DNA of 44,574 nucleotides from NCBI GenBank assembly GCA_013115145.1, contig JAAPAO010000270.1, positions 1 through 44,574 on the forward strand, in the 5' to 3' direction. Below, in pieces: positions 23,912 to 37,712 of the stretch (positions are counted from its first letter, which is position 1; every line of letters starts with the position of its first letter). Both the position numbers and the translations under genes were made by a program. The notes under the pieces are model-generated. The model made no database searches, was not told the origin of the DNA, and saw only the letters and a program-made list of their open reading frames with translations. This stretch comes from Perkinsus chesapeaki (Eukaryota; Perkinsozoa; Perkinsida; Perkinsidae).

Positions 23912-25009
23912 TCAGGATCTCAAAGGTGCGAAGCCAACTCTACCTTGGCTCGGCTGAAACTCGACGTAGTTTCCTATTAGAGCTCTTCCTGGGAATATCC
24001 AAATATTATCGTCGTCGGCCGCAAAAATAAGACTACACCCATAATGACCATTACGAGCGTAATTGTATCTAGAAAGTGTCAGTCGGGCATCACATTCAGC
24101 ATCAAACCCGAACGTTATGGTTGGCAGGTCGCTCATATATCTGCAGTCGAAGAACCACCGCTTAGAACCCAAATCATAATAAAAGGTGACGTCGGATTCT
24201 TGAGAAAGGTCTTTAATAAGTCCATTAATATAAAGCCTCGGAATGTACATGTCTTCGGTACCAGAATCAATCTGAGTTTGCTGGTTGATGCCAATAGTAG
24301 TTATCCCGCTTCCAACGTGAAACATCTGGATATTAACCGTCCTCTCAGTTACGTCTGTCATCTTTGCAAAAGAAAGAGCACCGTAGTATAGAGTAGGGTC
24401 ACCGGAGCCGAGGAGAAGCTCGCCAGAAGGGACGAGAGAGAAAAATGAGCTCCTCATGTATATAGCATATGTATCCCCCACGACAGGACTGGGGCTCATT
24501 TGCGACAACTGCTCCATAAATGACGGGAAGTACTCATCTTCAGAACCAGTGAGACCCAATATGTTTAGTGCGTCAGATTCATCGGGTGGAGGGTGTTGGT
24601 CGTATATGAGACCGAAAAACATATTGTCAACCGTGGTGCCGCCAAAGGTTACGCTGCCCTTATGCTTGAAGATAGCTACTGAGACGTCATCGTCGAACCT
24701 AACCGAGGCCGTTATATCTCCACGTTTACCAATTGCTGAGCTCTTGTAACAGCCAATCGGGAGACTATTGCAATATCCGTCCCAATACTGCTCTTCGAGC
24801 CAGTCCTTCCAAATGATGATAGTATATTCACTACCAGTATCAACAAACATAGTTAGTATTTGCCCATCAACTTCAAGCTCGGCGTATACACCACGTACAG
24901 CTTTGGGGTACGTCGTATAGGTTATTGGCAATCGGAGTGGTGCACCAAAGCACGATGGGAGTGAGAACAGCCCCAGGGTGATGAGCGTGAACAATCTACG
25001 AAGAGTCAT
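23912..25009 (-). CDS. Secreted pepsin-type aspartic protease (single exon)
   Basis: A 365-residue A1-family peptidase that hydrolyses proteins, probably outside the cell or in the endomembrane system. Residues 1-22 form a signal peptide (basic start, Leu/Phe-rich core, then SCFGA). The two catalytic motifs are intact: FVDTGS with Asp57 and QIDSGT with Asp248. Near the C-terminus, ALIGNYVEFQPSQGRVGFAP is the usual closing strand of the family. There is little room for a propeptide before the mature part, so activation may differ from classical pepsin. The gene has no introns, unlike every well-resolved neighbour. Large families of such proteases are, from memory, a feature of Perkinsus; the substrate cannot be told from sequence. 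Confidence 0.92.
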   Translation of the reverse strand: MTLRRLFTLITLGLFSLPSCFGAPLRLPITYTTYPKAVRGVYAELEVDGQILTMFVDTGSEYTIIIWKDWLEEQYWDGYCNSLPIGCYKSSAIGKRGDITASVRFDDDVSVAIFKHKGSVTFGGTTVDNMFFGLIYDQHPPPDESDALNILGLTGSEDEYFPSFMEQLSQMSPSPVVGDTYAIYMRSSFFSLVPSGELLLGSGDPTLYYGALSFAKMTDVTERTVNIQMFHVGSGITTIGINQQTQIDSGTEDMYIPRLYINGLIKDLSQESDVTFYYDLGSKRWFFDCRYMSDLPTITFGFDAECDARLTLSRYNYARNGHYGCSLIFAADDDNIWIFPGRALIGNYVEFQPSQGRVGFAPLRS

Positions 25010-25321
25010 GTTTGAGACACGAAAGACGGAGATCCACTAAAACATGGAACACTAAGACAGATTCCACGGAAGCTGAGTGCCAGAAAGAACTTCCAGCCCA
25101 AGTCTTGTTAAGGGCGCAGACAACTCCAACGTATGCGTGCAACTGTCTACACCACATAGCTACAAGCAAACTACGAAACTGTAAAGGACAATGTAAAAAT
25201 AACCATACTCACCTGTACACTGGCTATACTAAAATCACGGCACAGCTGAACTCAAACTATGGTAACAAATACTCTACGAAATACATATTGTCTAGTCCTT
25301 TACAGGGTTGTGTCTGGCATT

Positions 25322-26157
25322 ATGGCAATTCTGAGGTTCACCATCCTGGGTGGCTCATTCAGTTCAAGGAGCTTCCCCCTATACAAAACTGCTGGTGAGC
25401 TGATAGCGAGAGCGTGGTTCACCGTACGGCTATACTACAGTCGCTGTAGGGCAGTGTGACACTGCCAGTGTCACGGTTATGGAAAAATTCGCGGTTGTCT
25501 GCCACACAGATTTGTATACATCGGCGGTCAGTGGAGCGCAAGTCGCTCCCCTGTACCTGCACAAGGCTGACCTCTTCACCTCACGCCATCCTTAGAGGAG
25601 TCTCCGAGATGCTAATCTTCAGACAAGTACATATAATCGTGTATTATGTTGGCGTATTGAGGCTGATCATCAGCCGCTGATGGGCCCCAGTCGTGCTCGA
25701 ATGGTCAACTATAGTTCGGTCACTGAGAGGGTATGGCGGCGGCGCCGACCGAGAGGGTACGGCCCTAAAAGGTTATTTTCTCTATGTCCGAAAGACGGCA
25801 GAATTCCGCCTGTCGTTCACTAACTCTACCCAGATGCCGGTCATAGTGAGGAGGCACCGCCGGCATAGAGGACCCCAAGGGTTGATATCGCTGGAGAACA
25901 ATACATCTGTTTACAGTAGTGCTTCTGGCACTATCAGCGTCGCTATGAAACTACATCATCTTGAAGAAGGCTCTGGAAGCCGCACGCGTGATGTTGGTAT
26001 CGTAGTACGTGGCGTATTTTTACCGTACATCATGCAAAGAGATCTTCGCTCGATGCTATACAACGAGAAGACTGATGAGGTCGAGTTGGGGCTCCGGGAG
26101 CCAGGGTTCTTTGCATTCATGCCAACATACGAAACCAAGACTTTTTTGAGATGTTGA
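25322..26157 (+). pseudogene. Possible secreted-protein gene, perhaps broken
   Basis: Coding-like signal without a clean model. Exon 1 would be 25322-25394, a hydrophobic start (MAILRFTILGGSF) like a signal peptide. It joins in frame to an exon from 25450 encoding GQCDTASVTVMEKFAVVCHT and onwards. That frame hits a TAG near 25598, then stays open for about 75 codons to about 25828. A different frame, 25693-26157, then carries 154 residues ending FMPTYETKTFLRC. I found no GT-AG intron that links these pieces without a stop. Either there are introns I misread or the gene carries a nonsense change and a frameshift. I recognise no family. Confidence 0.3.
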
Positions 26158-26851
26158 TACAGCTGAGATTGAAGGGTAGCTCTCCACAAGTTTTCAAGTT
26201 GAATGATGCATTGATCGCCGCATAGGTAATACGGCGATTCGGTTTTTCTAACTGACCTGACTTGTTGAGTTGTTATCGATTATCGCGATGGTTATCAATA
26301 TGGTTATCCTGGGTCTGAATCTTATGCGAAGTACGACTTGTTTTGTGTAGAGTAAATAAGCGAAGTGCAGGGAGAGTCTGTGCCTGCTTAGTTGTGCATT
26401 GTGGATTTTGCGCGAATGTGCCCCTGGGTGAACGAGGTTCCTGATGGGAATCCTTCCCCAATGGAAAGTTGTGAAGGTACGCCTTTGCAATAACTGAAGA
26501 GTCTACGGGTTTACACACTGAAGCTCATCTCAGCTTGGAGAGTCCGAGGAAATCTGACTTTTTTTCTTTATCGGGAGGAGCCTGGTTTGTGACTCATAGT
26601 TGGCTGGGCCAACTTGGCTCTCTACGTAGATTGTAGTGAGCACGGGTCACTAACTGCACTTGGCTTCGGTGTTATCACTGGCAGCCTATAGGGAAATAGT
26701 CCCAAACTTCAGAGGCTGTCTTCCCAAACAAGACATGCCGCCATCCGGCTGTCGGTCAACACCTTCGCATTCTTCCCACTCTGCCGAAAAGATAGCGATT
26801 TATTACAACTATAATACCATGTGTTTAAGAAACAGTTGATACTTAGTGTAT
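26158..26851. other. Intergenic between convergent genes
   Basis: Separates the doubtful plus-strand gene from the 3' end of the minus-strand SIL1-like gene. No ORF or structure of note. Confidence 0.4.
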
Positions 26852-28343
26852 TTAAAGCTCATCTTTATCGGTATTCGAGGCTGCTTTTTGAGCATTCTCG
26901 TTTCCATCAAACTGTGAACACCATTTATCATCAGATCCCATTTCTTCTTGGCACCACTTCTTCCACTTTGCCCGGAGTTCCCCAACGCCTGGGTGAAATA
27001 GAGGCTATAAAATCTTACATAGAATGCTACAGCTTTTCTTGTGTGAATAAATCCACTTACTTGACTGGAATTCATCGGTTCTCTGCTCGCCTTCGAGCTC
27101 CGACGCGGCATCCAAAAACTGGATAACCCTTGCAGCTTGGTCCAACGAATATCCCCCCCGATCTTCAGAGACAAACTGCTGCTCGCTGATACCAGGAACT
27201 GTTGCCCGTAACTGATCAGCGATCGCTCTACTAAAGGTTAGGGTGAAAAGTTACCTTGTCGCTGCCGATCCACCGTGCAAGTGTGGCGTTATCATGAGTA
27301 TTGTTATCTTGCTGTTGTCGAATGACAGTGGTTAGCAACGTTGCAATCTTCGATCCAACAGCGGGTCCGTAGCGATCTGCAAGGGATAATTTCCTCCCGA
27401 TTAAAGTGGTCTTACCAAAGTTATCAACCAGAAGCCTCAGTTGGCTTGACTCCCCAGCAGCTTCTTGTAGCGCAAAATTGTTGCGAATGAGTGCAGACAA
27501 GCAAAATGCTGATTTGGCCGCCAGGCCCGGCTCATCGTTGTTGACAGACTCATTCAGTGTTTTAAACCTATAGGGAATATCTGGCAAGTAGCAGTGGCCG
27601 ACTCACATAACATCCAGTGCATCGGGGAACTCCTCCAGAAGAATCGACTGAACCCCCTCGTTGTTGCTCAGGGCAGTGCCAAGCGCCCAACCAGCAGCAG
27701 TCCGTTCCTGAATTAACAAAGCGTGAAATGCAAAATAGAGAACAACTCACACTGGCAGTGGCATTGCCTCCATCTCCAGCGAAGAGGTGGACCAGAGGTC
27801 TGAGGCCGCCCATCTTATTGAGGTTCATCGCATTATCAACTTGAGAGACAAGATCCACAAGTTGCTCCAGCAAATTAACCCGCTCCTCGACGGTCCGATT
27901 AGCTGGTACATCCACCTGGACAATCCGTATAGTGCTGATACGGTTACTGTTGGTAACCTACCAAAGCTTCGTTGACGATGTTCTGCATGATGACTGATGG
28001 GTCTGTGAGAAAATTTTTCAAGAAATCTTCGCCTAGCACATCAGCTATGGTTTTGCCAGACTTCTTGTACTCTTCAGCGAGCTAAATATTTTAATACAGT
28101 CTGACGTGAAGATAAGCCTCGTACCTCCTTCATCCTTTCAGGGTCAGAATACCGAATTGAGGCATGCAAAAGATCCTCCAGACCATCGTCCCGCCCCTGT
28201 TGCAGGTGAACAGGTGCTTGCTGCTTCTCCTCTGCTTCGGGTGTGTCGATGTGTATCAACTGGAGACCTCCAGCGTCACCGTCACCGACTGCCGTGGTTA
28301 AAACCAACACGGTCATGGTGAAGAGTGTTGCAAGGAAACGCAT
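26852..28343 (-). CDS. SIL1: SIL1-type ER nucleotide exchange factor with KDEL terminus
   Basis: Armadillo-like exchange factor of the HspBP1/Fes1/SIL1 group, which releases ADP from the ER Hsp70 BiP. Eight exons in gene order: 28343-28125, 28081-27962, 27915-27751, 27707-27607, 27567-27416, 27376-27255, 27211-27061, 26988-26852. All junctions are GT-AG and the sum is 1,167 nt (388 residues). Residues 1-20 are a signal peptide (MRFLATLFTMTVLVLTTAVG). The middle has the family's arm-repeat signature: MNKMGGLRPLVHLF-like (here NLNKMGGLRPLVHLFAGD), RTAAGWALGTALSNN and AAKSAFCLSALIRNN. The last codons read TDKDEL then TAA, an ER retrieval signal. Signal peptide plus KDEL place it in the ER lumen. 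Introns are very short (39-72 nt). The exon 6/7 acceptor (before 27211) was chosen because it alone keeps frame. Confidence 0.9.
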
Positions 28344-28608
28344 AGTTGGCTAAGCAAACTGATGAAGTGAGATTTCCTTGTCTAAAATGAAGTTACTCGA
28401 AATTTACACCACCAATTAAATGCGACCAAAAATATATTATGGTACATCTGGAGTTATCACTCTCTATCCGAGTACTAGTCGACGCTTGAGGAAGATGTAG
28501 ATCGAAAATCCGCGGGAATTACCAACTCAACTTCATGAGCAGACAAGTCAAACATGCAGATCGTGCGATGTTATCAATTTGAGGGAGCTAAGCCCAACAT
28601 GCGCCATG

Positions 28609-30738
28609 TTACGTGGAGATCAATAAAGGTGTTTTCATCAAAACATTCAGAGCATCACCCACAGTGATACGGTTACGAGGGAAGTGGGATAGCAACCGCA
28701 ACAATAAGGCTGTCAAAGTACGCCCTGGTCGAACGTCACCTCGAGCTCGCCAACACAGACCATCGCTGTTGAATAGGAGCCTAGCAAGGGAGCCTTGCTG
28801 GATACGCCGTAGAACCACATGGACCGTCTGTGCAGATTAAAACAGATGTAAGTATCCTTCTTACAGTTGATTGCAGTGGATAAGGGAACAGGCAGTTGTT
28901 CCATTACGGTATAATTCATGAGAAAGGGTTCGAATACGAAAATAAGTGATTTCATATTTGACAAGTCAGCTGGAACACTGCTATAACAACAGACATACGA
29001 GAATCAGGACTCATACGCGCGGTGTTGTCATAGTTCTCGAGAAAGAAGAGATAGAGCCTATCAAGTTCAAACCAGAGCGTTCACGCTTCGATTCGTCCGA
29101 TCCAACCTTGAGGTTGAGAAGAGGATTTGTGTTGGCCCACTGCACAACGGCTTGTCCCACTCAGCGATTCAGCTGAAATTTGGCAAATTCGATACCAATT
29201 CTGCACAATTGGCTTCGGTGTTTTTTCGTACCACTCCTTATGTAAACGCAATAATATTCTACAGGTTACACTCACCCAGGCTTGTCCCCATTCACCTTCA
29301 CTGTTGCATTACACCTCACTCGTAGCGCCTCATCAACAATGCTTGCTGGTATAAGGGGTGACCCGAAGATGATATCGTGCCTTGGAAATGAACCACTAAG
29401 CTTTGTTGGAATGTTTGAGAAGCTTCTTCGGTCAAGCCATAAGATTCTTAAGGCTTGATCCAACAAGCTAGGTAAGATTCTCAACATCTCAAGATGTTAG
29501 GATAAGATTACTCCGAGAACCAACTAAAGCACATCATCCTTTATAATATTCGAGGCAGTTCTGTCCACACAAACACATCAGGCGACAAAGATGTACATAT
29601 TCCCACGCTGGAAATGCGCTCCATTAGAGTCCATCCCCACTCACAGAACACTGCCACAAGCGAATGCATCAGCCTTGGGCCAGTCGATGTCCCTGGTCCC
29701 TTGAAAGGTCTCAGGAGCAGCATAGCCAACTGTACCACATCGCTCTATCGATGACTCTCGATCACCCAAGATGAAGGAAAATCCGAAATCACACAGGACC
29801 ACGAGCGGGTATGGATGGACTGATTTTAGGAGGAGGTTTTCGGGTTTGATATCGCGATGAACAATACCGAAGCAATGAATGTGATTTACAGCTTCCAATA
29901 GAGATCTCAACAGGTGGACTACAGAAGGTCGAGGAAGACCGGATGGATGTTTCAACATAAATGAGTGCAAGTCACCATGCGGCATAAACTTCGTGAAGAT
30001 ACCAAAGCCCTCAGTCGGTAGTCGATGGACCGATACGAATGTGACGATGTGATTTGGTAGTTCCCTCGAGAGCTTCGCGTGGATTCCGACTTCCCTTCGC
30101 AGCCGCTCGATCTTGTACGGTCTCTTGGTAAGGTGAGTCTTTGTCCCGAATATCTAAAACTGAGATCACACTTTCCACCTGACAGGTTCCTCACATTTGT
30201 GCAATTTGTCCCCTTTGAATCGGTCAGCATCGCCCCTCTAGAAAGCAGCCTGCGAGCCAAGGAGACAGCGTTGGCCGGCGACACACAACTGATCACCCAA
30301 CTTCCTAGCTTAATAGCTCTAGGAGAGAACAGTGTTAATTCTGAAGAGGAAACAAGTGCATTAATGAGCATCTTCTAATCGCTCCTCGGATCTGCGAGAA
30401 ATACCTCACTTGCCTTGCAGGGTTATTTCGATTGCCATACAGAGAGTGTCGCGAATTTCTCCGACTACTAACCGAGATCCAGTGTCATCATCGGTGAACC
30501 TGAAGTGGTAGAAAGCGAGACGAAATAGTATAATAATGATGATAAGAAAGTGCGTATTTCACCACCAACGACCACTAAGGAAGCTGAAGGATATCTCATC
30601 AAACCGACGACATTTTTAAAGGCAATCATCGGACCTCAGAATTGGTGTCCTGGTATGATGTGATCTGATGTAGATTATCCCCTTTGAACCACAGCGGTTG
30701 ATGGTCACAATGGAGTTCAGACTTTCCTCGTCCTCCAT
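28609..30738 (-). CDS. Protein kinase with PH-like N-terminal part (C-lobe exons partly resolved)
   Basis: Ser/Thr kinase by motif. Supported exons: 30738-30635, 30499-30410, 30318-30195, 30153-29645, and the last, 28827-28609. The first four join in frame. Catalytic elements: beta-3 Lys111 (IFGTK), alpha-C Glu127 (LRREV), HRDIKPEN with Asp207, CDFG with Asp228, and GTVGYAAPE at 246-254. The last exon ends in a typical C-lobe tail, LRLLSHFPRNRITVGDALN. Between 29644 and 28828 I cannot fix the exons; one at 29467-29276 keeps phase but has no kinase motif. The first roughly 95 residues (ILRFTDDD, then KLGSWVISCVSPANAVSLARR) look like a small PH-type fold, which is a guess. The glycine loop is weak (SRGAML). 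CAMK-like overall, subfamily unknown. Confidence 0.72.
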
Positions 30739-31082
30739 GCCCTGAATCGTTTCATTTGTTGTTATTGTTGTCGGTGTACTAGTTAACTCAAGATGAGTAG
30801 TAGTATGGTAAAAGGCTCAAAGATGGTACTTGTTGTTAAGACTTTCGAGCAACCGCTATTATCAAACAACTCGGTCATCACCTCCCCGACGAAAGAAAGT
30901 ATTCGAAATAATTATTAGGAGAAGTAGGACTAAGCAACTATGATAATAATAATATACACAGGAGGCTCGGAAGGTGCAGGAGGAGAGGATCGATGAAAGT
31001 CATCAGAGCTACCGCTGCTGCTGCTGCTGCTGGAGGTGAAATAAGAGATGGGGAGTTAATCGAACAATCATCAAGAAGGCGA
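30739..31082. other. Gap between two minus-strand genes
   Basis: Upstream of the kinase ATG and downstream of the RRM gene stop. Reads open in one frame without protein character. Presumably a 3' UTR and a promoter. Confidence 0.4.
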
Positions 31083-33389
31083 TCAATGATGAGCTTGGTC
31101 ATCGTTCGACCCGTCTTGCGATTCTTTCTCGGGATGTCTATTCTCGAAAGGATGGACCTGACAACAAGTTGATAAAAGTCAAGCAAACACTCCCGTGATG
31201 GGCCTACTGTAATTTCAACATCGGCAACCATATGAACAGGCCCATCAGCCAGAATGCGCTGTACAGACTCGGGATCAGCCATAAGTACAAAGCCAAGAGA
31301 GGCGGGGCGAGAACGCGTTCTCCTAAATATAACAAGTTAGCTTCGAGTGGCGGTGGTGGAGGATTACGTTGTATCGTTAGGACCGGGCTGAACCTGCCTA
31401 GAGTGCGCTACCAGAACCTTCCTGACCTGACGAGCAATGATGCAGAAAAGATTCAAAATAGGTCGGAATGCTTACCTCGCCGTATTCTTCGAAATATTCT
31501 CTGAGGAAAACTGGAGATTTAAATCCGAACTTATGAATGCGTCGGACTATGAATATGCAGCTTTCATCTTCCGTGTCAAGCTCTTGCAAAAGCGTCCTGA
31601 ACAGGCAGAGCTCGCAGCAAACTGGCTCAAATATCTCATCACGATGCGTTCGAAATATTTAAAGCTCTCACTGGCTGCCGGAACAACTGTCCTCTCCACC
31701 GCTGGGAGGCAGGGAAATCGACAGAGCTCCGCAGAATTCCGTTTCCCTGTATAGGCTCGCACAAAGGAACGTATATCTGTTGTATTCCTTAAAGGAGCTC
31801 CAATCTTAAAGGAGGCACCCTCCGCCTCTTTCTCATACAGAAAATCGTAGGAGCTCGAGTGTGACTAATCACAGTTGCACATCCCTCCCCTATATATATA
31901 ATTTTCCTGCTGCTACTGGGAGCTTGAGCTCTATTAATCCCTCACCTCAGAGTCTTGCCCGGTCCCTCATGTGCCACTTGCTGCTGCTGTGGTTGTTGTT
32001 GCTGCTGCTGAAGTTGCTGTTCGGTCTTATGATGAGAATGATGTCGGTTATTGCCGCCTCCTCTATGGTATCCGTCCTCCCGCTGCTGCTGCTGTTGCCG
32101 TTGCTGTCGAGCAGGTGTTGAATAGTTAGGAGCGCCTCCCATCCGCCGGCCATCCCCTCCTCGTTGTTGTTGTTGTTGTTGTTGTTGTCGCTGGTCCATG
32201 TTACCATAACTCATCTCTTGTTCACCTTCACCGTAGCGAGCGCTCTCGCCGGTGCTCGGTGGACCGGGCTTATTGTGACGGATATCAGCATAGCAGAGAT
32301 TGTCGGGATCCACCTGTGAGCTTGAAGTCAACCTAAAGATTCCTCCCTAGTATTACATTTCCCGCATCTCTCAAGAAGTAGCCGACTGGCGGCATTATCA
32401 TACCTCCGGAAGTGTCTCTTTGCAGTAACATAGGAGGCGCTGAACGAGGAGGACGCAGTGGGACAGCTAGAGGTGTCAGAAAGCCTCCCACTTACCGATG
32501 TTCATCGGTGACATTTGCATCGAGTTCATCATCGGCGATTGTGGTACCCCTCCATCCGATGAAAATGAGCAGACGCTGCTCGTCGGTGATCCCCCGCCAC
32601 CTCGCATCATGGCTGGATTAGCGAGATAGGCTCCGTAGTAGGCCGCAGCGGCCGCCACTGGAGAAGGAGAAGGGTAACCCTAGAAATAGGAGACTTGATG
32701 AATCCTTCCTTATGTGGCAAGTACATAATTCTGCTGAGGTTGTTGCTGCTGTTGCTGCTGCTGAGGGATGGCGCCATAGGGCAACTGGGCGTACATAGCA
32801 CGGTACTCTCCGACGTTCTGCGGCTGCTGCTGCTGTGGCTGCTGCTGGGATGGGTAGCTACCAGGAGCCTGAAAAACATCAATACGGGGTAGACAAGAAA
32901 ATAAAGGGAAATTGGTGTGAAGAAAGAGAGAGAAAATCCTACTGGTTGAGAAGGCGGAGATGGATAGGGCTGATTCACTCCTGTGTAGGCAGGTGATTGA
33001 ATAGCCGGACCATAGCTCTGAGGCTGAGGGAGCAACAGCAGTCACCACTCGCCACGGAAATATGGAAAACCCTAACGAGACTTACATATCCGATAGGAGC
33101 AAAGCTTCCTACTGAACGCACTGAAGCTGCGGGGGACTGAGGAAAGATAACCATAAATTTGACGTTACTATTTCGATGCTACTTGAGGAGCCATCTGCGG
33201 TGTTCCGGGGGGGATCGGCTGATAGATAGACTGATAGTAGCCTATCGGAGTGCCGGGCTGGGACATGGGGGTGCTGGGCTGTGGTGACACTTGACGGTTC
33301 TCGCAGGATCCTAGGGGCAGCCTGCTCTCTCCAGACTGCTGCTGCTGTTGCTGCTGCACGTATGCGCTATTGTTATTCGTGCCATACAT
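31083..33389 (-). CDS. Glutamine-rich RNA-binding protein with C-terminal RRM
   Basis: Twelve exons: 33389-33183, 33136-33086, 33023-32943, 32868-32725, 32679-32496, 32439-32357, 32313-31946, 31746-31672, 31596-31476, 31426-31368, 31322-31208, 31157-31083. The sum is 1,563 nt (520 residues), all GT-AG and in frame. About 370 residues are disordered, rich in Gln, Pro, Ser and Tyr, with poly-Q runs of 6-8 and PTPMSQPGTP-like repeats. The C-terminal RRM starts at CIFIVRRIHKFGFKSPVFL (RNP2), continues LREYFEEYGEVRKVLVAHSR, then RPASLGFVLM (RNP1) and VHMVADVEITVHPFENR. From memory, this RRM version (VRRIHKLGF, LVAHS, RPASLGFVVM, PFE) is common in dinoflagellate proteins. Probable role: post-transcriptional control or granule formation. 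The RNA target is unknown. Confidence 0.85.
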
Positions 33390-34501
33390 TATAGTCAGGT
33401 GTAGAAGTGGTAAAGTTTGTGAGCCTTTACGACAACAAAAAGGGAAAACTGACAAGAAGGCCTGTTGTTGCTTCGATGGTCGGAAGTTCCAGTAATTTCA
33501 ACAGCACTGTTAAATTCCTTATTCCTCTGATGCCGGGCATTGTTGTAAGATTCGCAATCCCGACCTAAGTCCAGAAAGATATCCGCTAGCCGAAGATAGG
33601 CTAAGGTGACGGAAGTATCTGAGGTTGAAGGAAAGCTGACAAAGTTATAAGAAGAGGAGGCGTGTGGTGGCCCCAAGGGATCTATAAAAGTGAAATGCGG
33701 GCCAATCTACGATAAAACGGGACGCTGTACGTTTTCGACGGTAATTTGCGGTCAACTCAGTGTCGATTGGTTGATAGATAAAAATACGAGAAAATTGACA
33801 GCTGTGGGAATAGAACCTGCGCGGAAATACAGGCGAAACTTTGAGTATAGCACATTAACCACTCCACCATTCCGGCATAGATATTTCGCGTTTCAGTATC
33901 ACTTCGTCTTCTACAGATATCCCTTCAGCATACATAGGGTCATCAGATCAGCGACCTCTATACTTTTCTATCTTGTACTCTTCACAATGGCTATCGGTAG
34001 CCTACTACTCGGCGGCATCCTCTACAGCAGTATCGTCACAGTAAGTTGTACACATTGTAGTCGAACAGCATTACCCATCTTATACTCACACTCCGAACAA
34101 TGACGATAAACCGTTTAATATGTTCTGATTTGCAAAAACAATCTCGAAACCTCCGTTGAATATATTGATACTCACCTTCGTCAATTGCCTGCCTTAGCAA
34201 AAGAACAACTACCAAAGCGCGGCTTTTTGAGAAGCTCACCGTCGATGCGGAGATGAACCAACTGTGCGTGGTTGAATTGGAGCATTTCATTCTAACTAAA
34301 CCGTGTCGCACATAAGACTCTTTTATATGAAAACTACCAGAATTATCGCAATATTTTCTACATGGGGAAATCCTATTATGCTAGACAGACTTTAGTATTC
34401 ATAACGAAGCCCTTTTTATTTGTGAACCACAAGACTCTTATGCCGCTTTGTCATTACTTTCCATATTTTACCTTTTCGTCGCACTATTATTTTCCTATAT
34501 T
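33390..34501. other. Divergent intergenic region
   Basis: Between the minus-strand RRM gene and the plus-strand reductase, so it should hold both promoters. It contains the tRNA-like element at 33790-33877. A minus-strand ORF at 33676-33395 stops upstream of the RRM gene start and is more likely leader than protein. No other supported gene. Confidence 0.4.
33790..33877 (-). repeat. tRNA-like element (Leu-like), probably a pseudogene or SINE
   Basis: Read on the minus strand it starts TGCCGGAATGGTGGAGTGG, which contains a good A box and D-arm (GGAGTGGTTAATG). A loop CTCAAAG follows, then GCGCAGGTTCTATTCC like a B box and T-arm, then an acceptor-like stretch and TTTT. The acceptor stem does not pair well (5' TGCCGGA against 3' CAGCTGTCA), and position 57 of the T-loop is T, so a working tRNA is unlikely. 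Confidence 0.45.
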
Positions 34502-36799
<2,298 letters not shown>

Positions 36800-37712
36800 T
36801 TCACTCGCTTTAATAAGATATCTTATCTTCGAGCATCTCATACATGTGACCAGTTTCATTAGTATTATGTGTTTGGTTTTAGTGGTTGAGATAGTAGATA
36901 TTACGAATGTGACTTCTCGGAGCTATCGGTGCTTAGGGTGGGGTGAGGAGGACCATCAAGTACAGAAGGTAATGTATTCGACGTTGTATCGTTTTCTAAT
37001 AAAAGGCCAACCGCATATTTCTTGGCCACCGAAGAGCATACTTCTGTGATGCTAGATTAATCCCTCTTGCGAGCATGTGGTATAGCCGCATAGTTCCTGT
37101 TCGCAATGGGGGTTAGTTTATAGTTAAAGAGGAAGTGTCAAATGCTTCCTTTCGATGTGGATGTGCGCACGCGTGCACTTTGGGTTTCCCTCTCTCCTTT
37201 GGTGATCAACAGTGTGTTATTAGAATAACCTTATAAGTCGACTGCAATTTACAGTAATAGTAGTAGTAGGTGGTGGTGGTTCGGGAACTATAGACGTGAA
37301 GAAGAAGAGGTGTGGGTAGATTGGGGGAAACGAAGAAACATCCAACTTCATTTGCAGCACATCGTGGGAAACAGCACGCTCGGAAAGTTTGGAGCTCCTC
37401 TCAGCTCCTAAAGTATAATATAGTATGTTACAGTATTTAACATGGGTATTGTGAATTGTTATTACAAGTGGCTTAGTATGGCCCACTTCTCGGTTTCGTG
37501 AGTATACCGGGCTAGCTGGGTCGATTAAGGCTGCTCAGCCCGCATCCATACTCCTTTACTGGCACTCGCCTGGTGCCTGGTCAAAGGAGAGGAGGTGCAT
37601 AATAGAAAAGTAGGGTCCACTCTACTACAAGTAGTTGTGTTAAAGGAGGAAGAGTGCCATCTACGGGAAAATATATTATATCCCCTTTAGTTTATTTCCC
37701 TTCCTCGGGAGG
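36800..37712. other. Intergenic between reductase and SCYL2-like gene
   Basis: No supported gene. Contains a short GTG-type microsatellite-like patch near 37255-37285. Should hold the 3' UTR of the reductase and the promoter of the next gene. Confidence 0.4.

Noticed and set aside
30392-30409. An 18-nt intron (GTGAGG to CGCAG) in the first part of the kinase gene
   Set aside because: It leads to a stop after nine codons, while the longer intron ending before 30318 joins to the kinase in frame.
31942-33035. Leucine-rich plus-strand ORFs (CTG runs)
   Set aside because: They are the reverse strand of the poly-Q (CAG) exons of the RRM gene.
33988-34230. Tiny two-exon gene starting MAIGSLLLGGILYSS
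   Set aside because: It would give only 28 residues with no known family; the splice pair could be chance.
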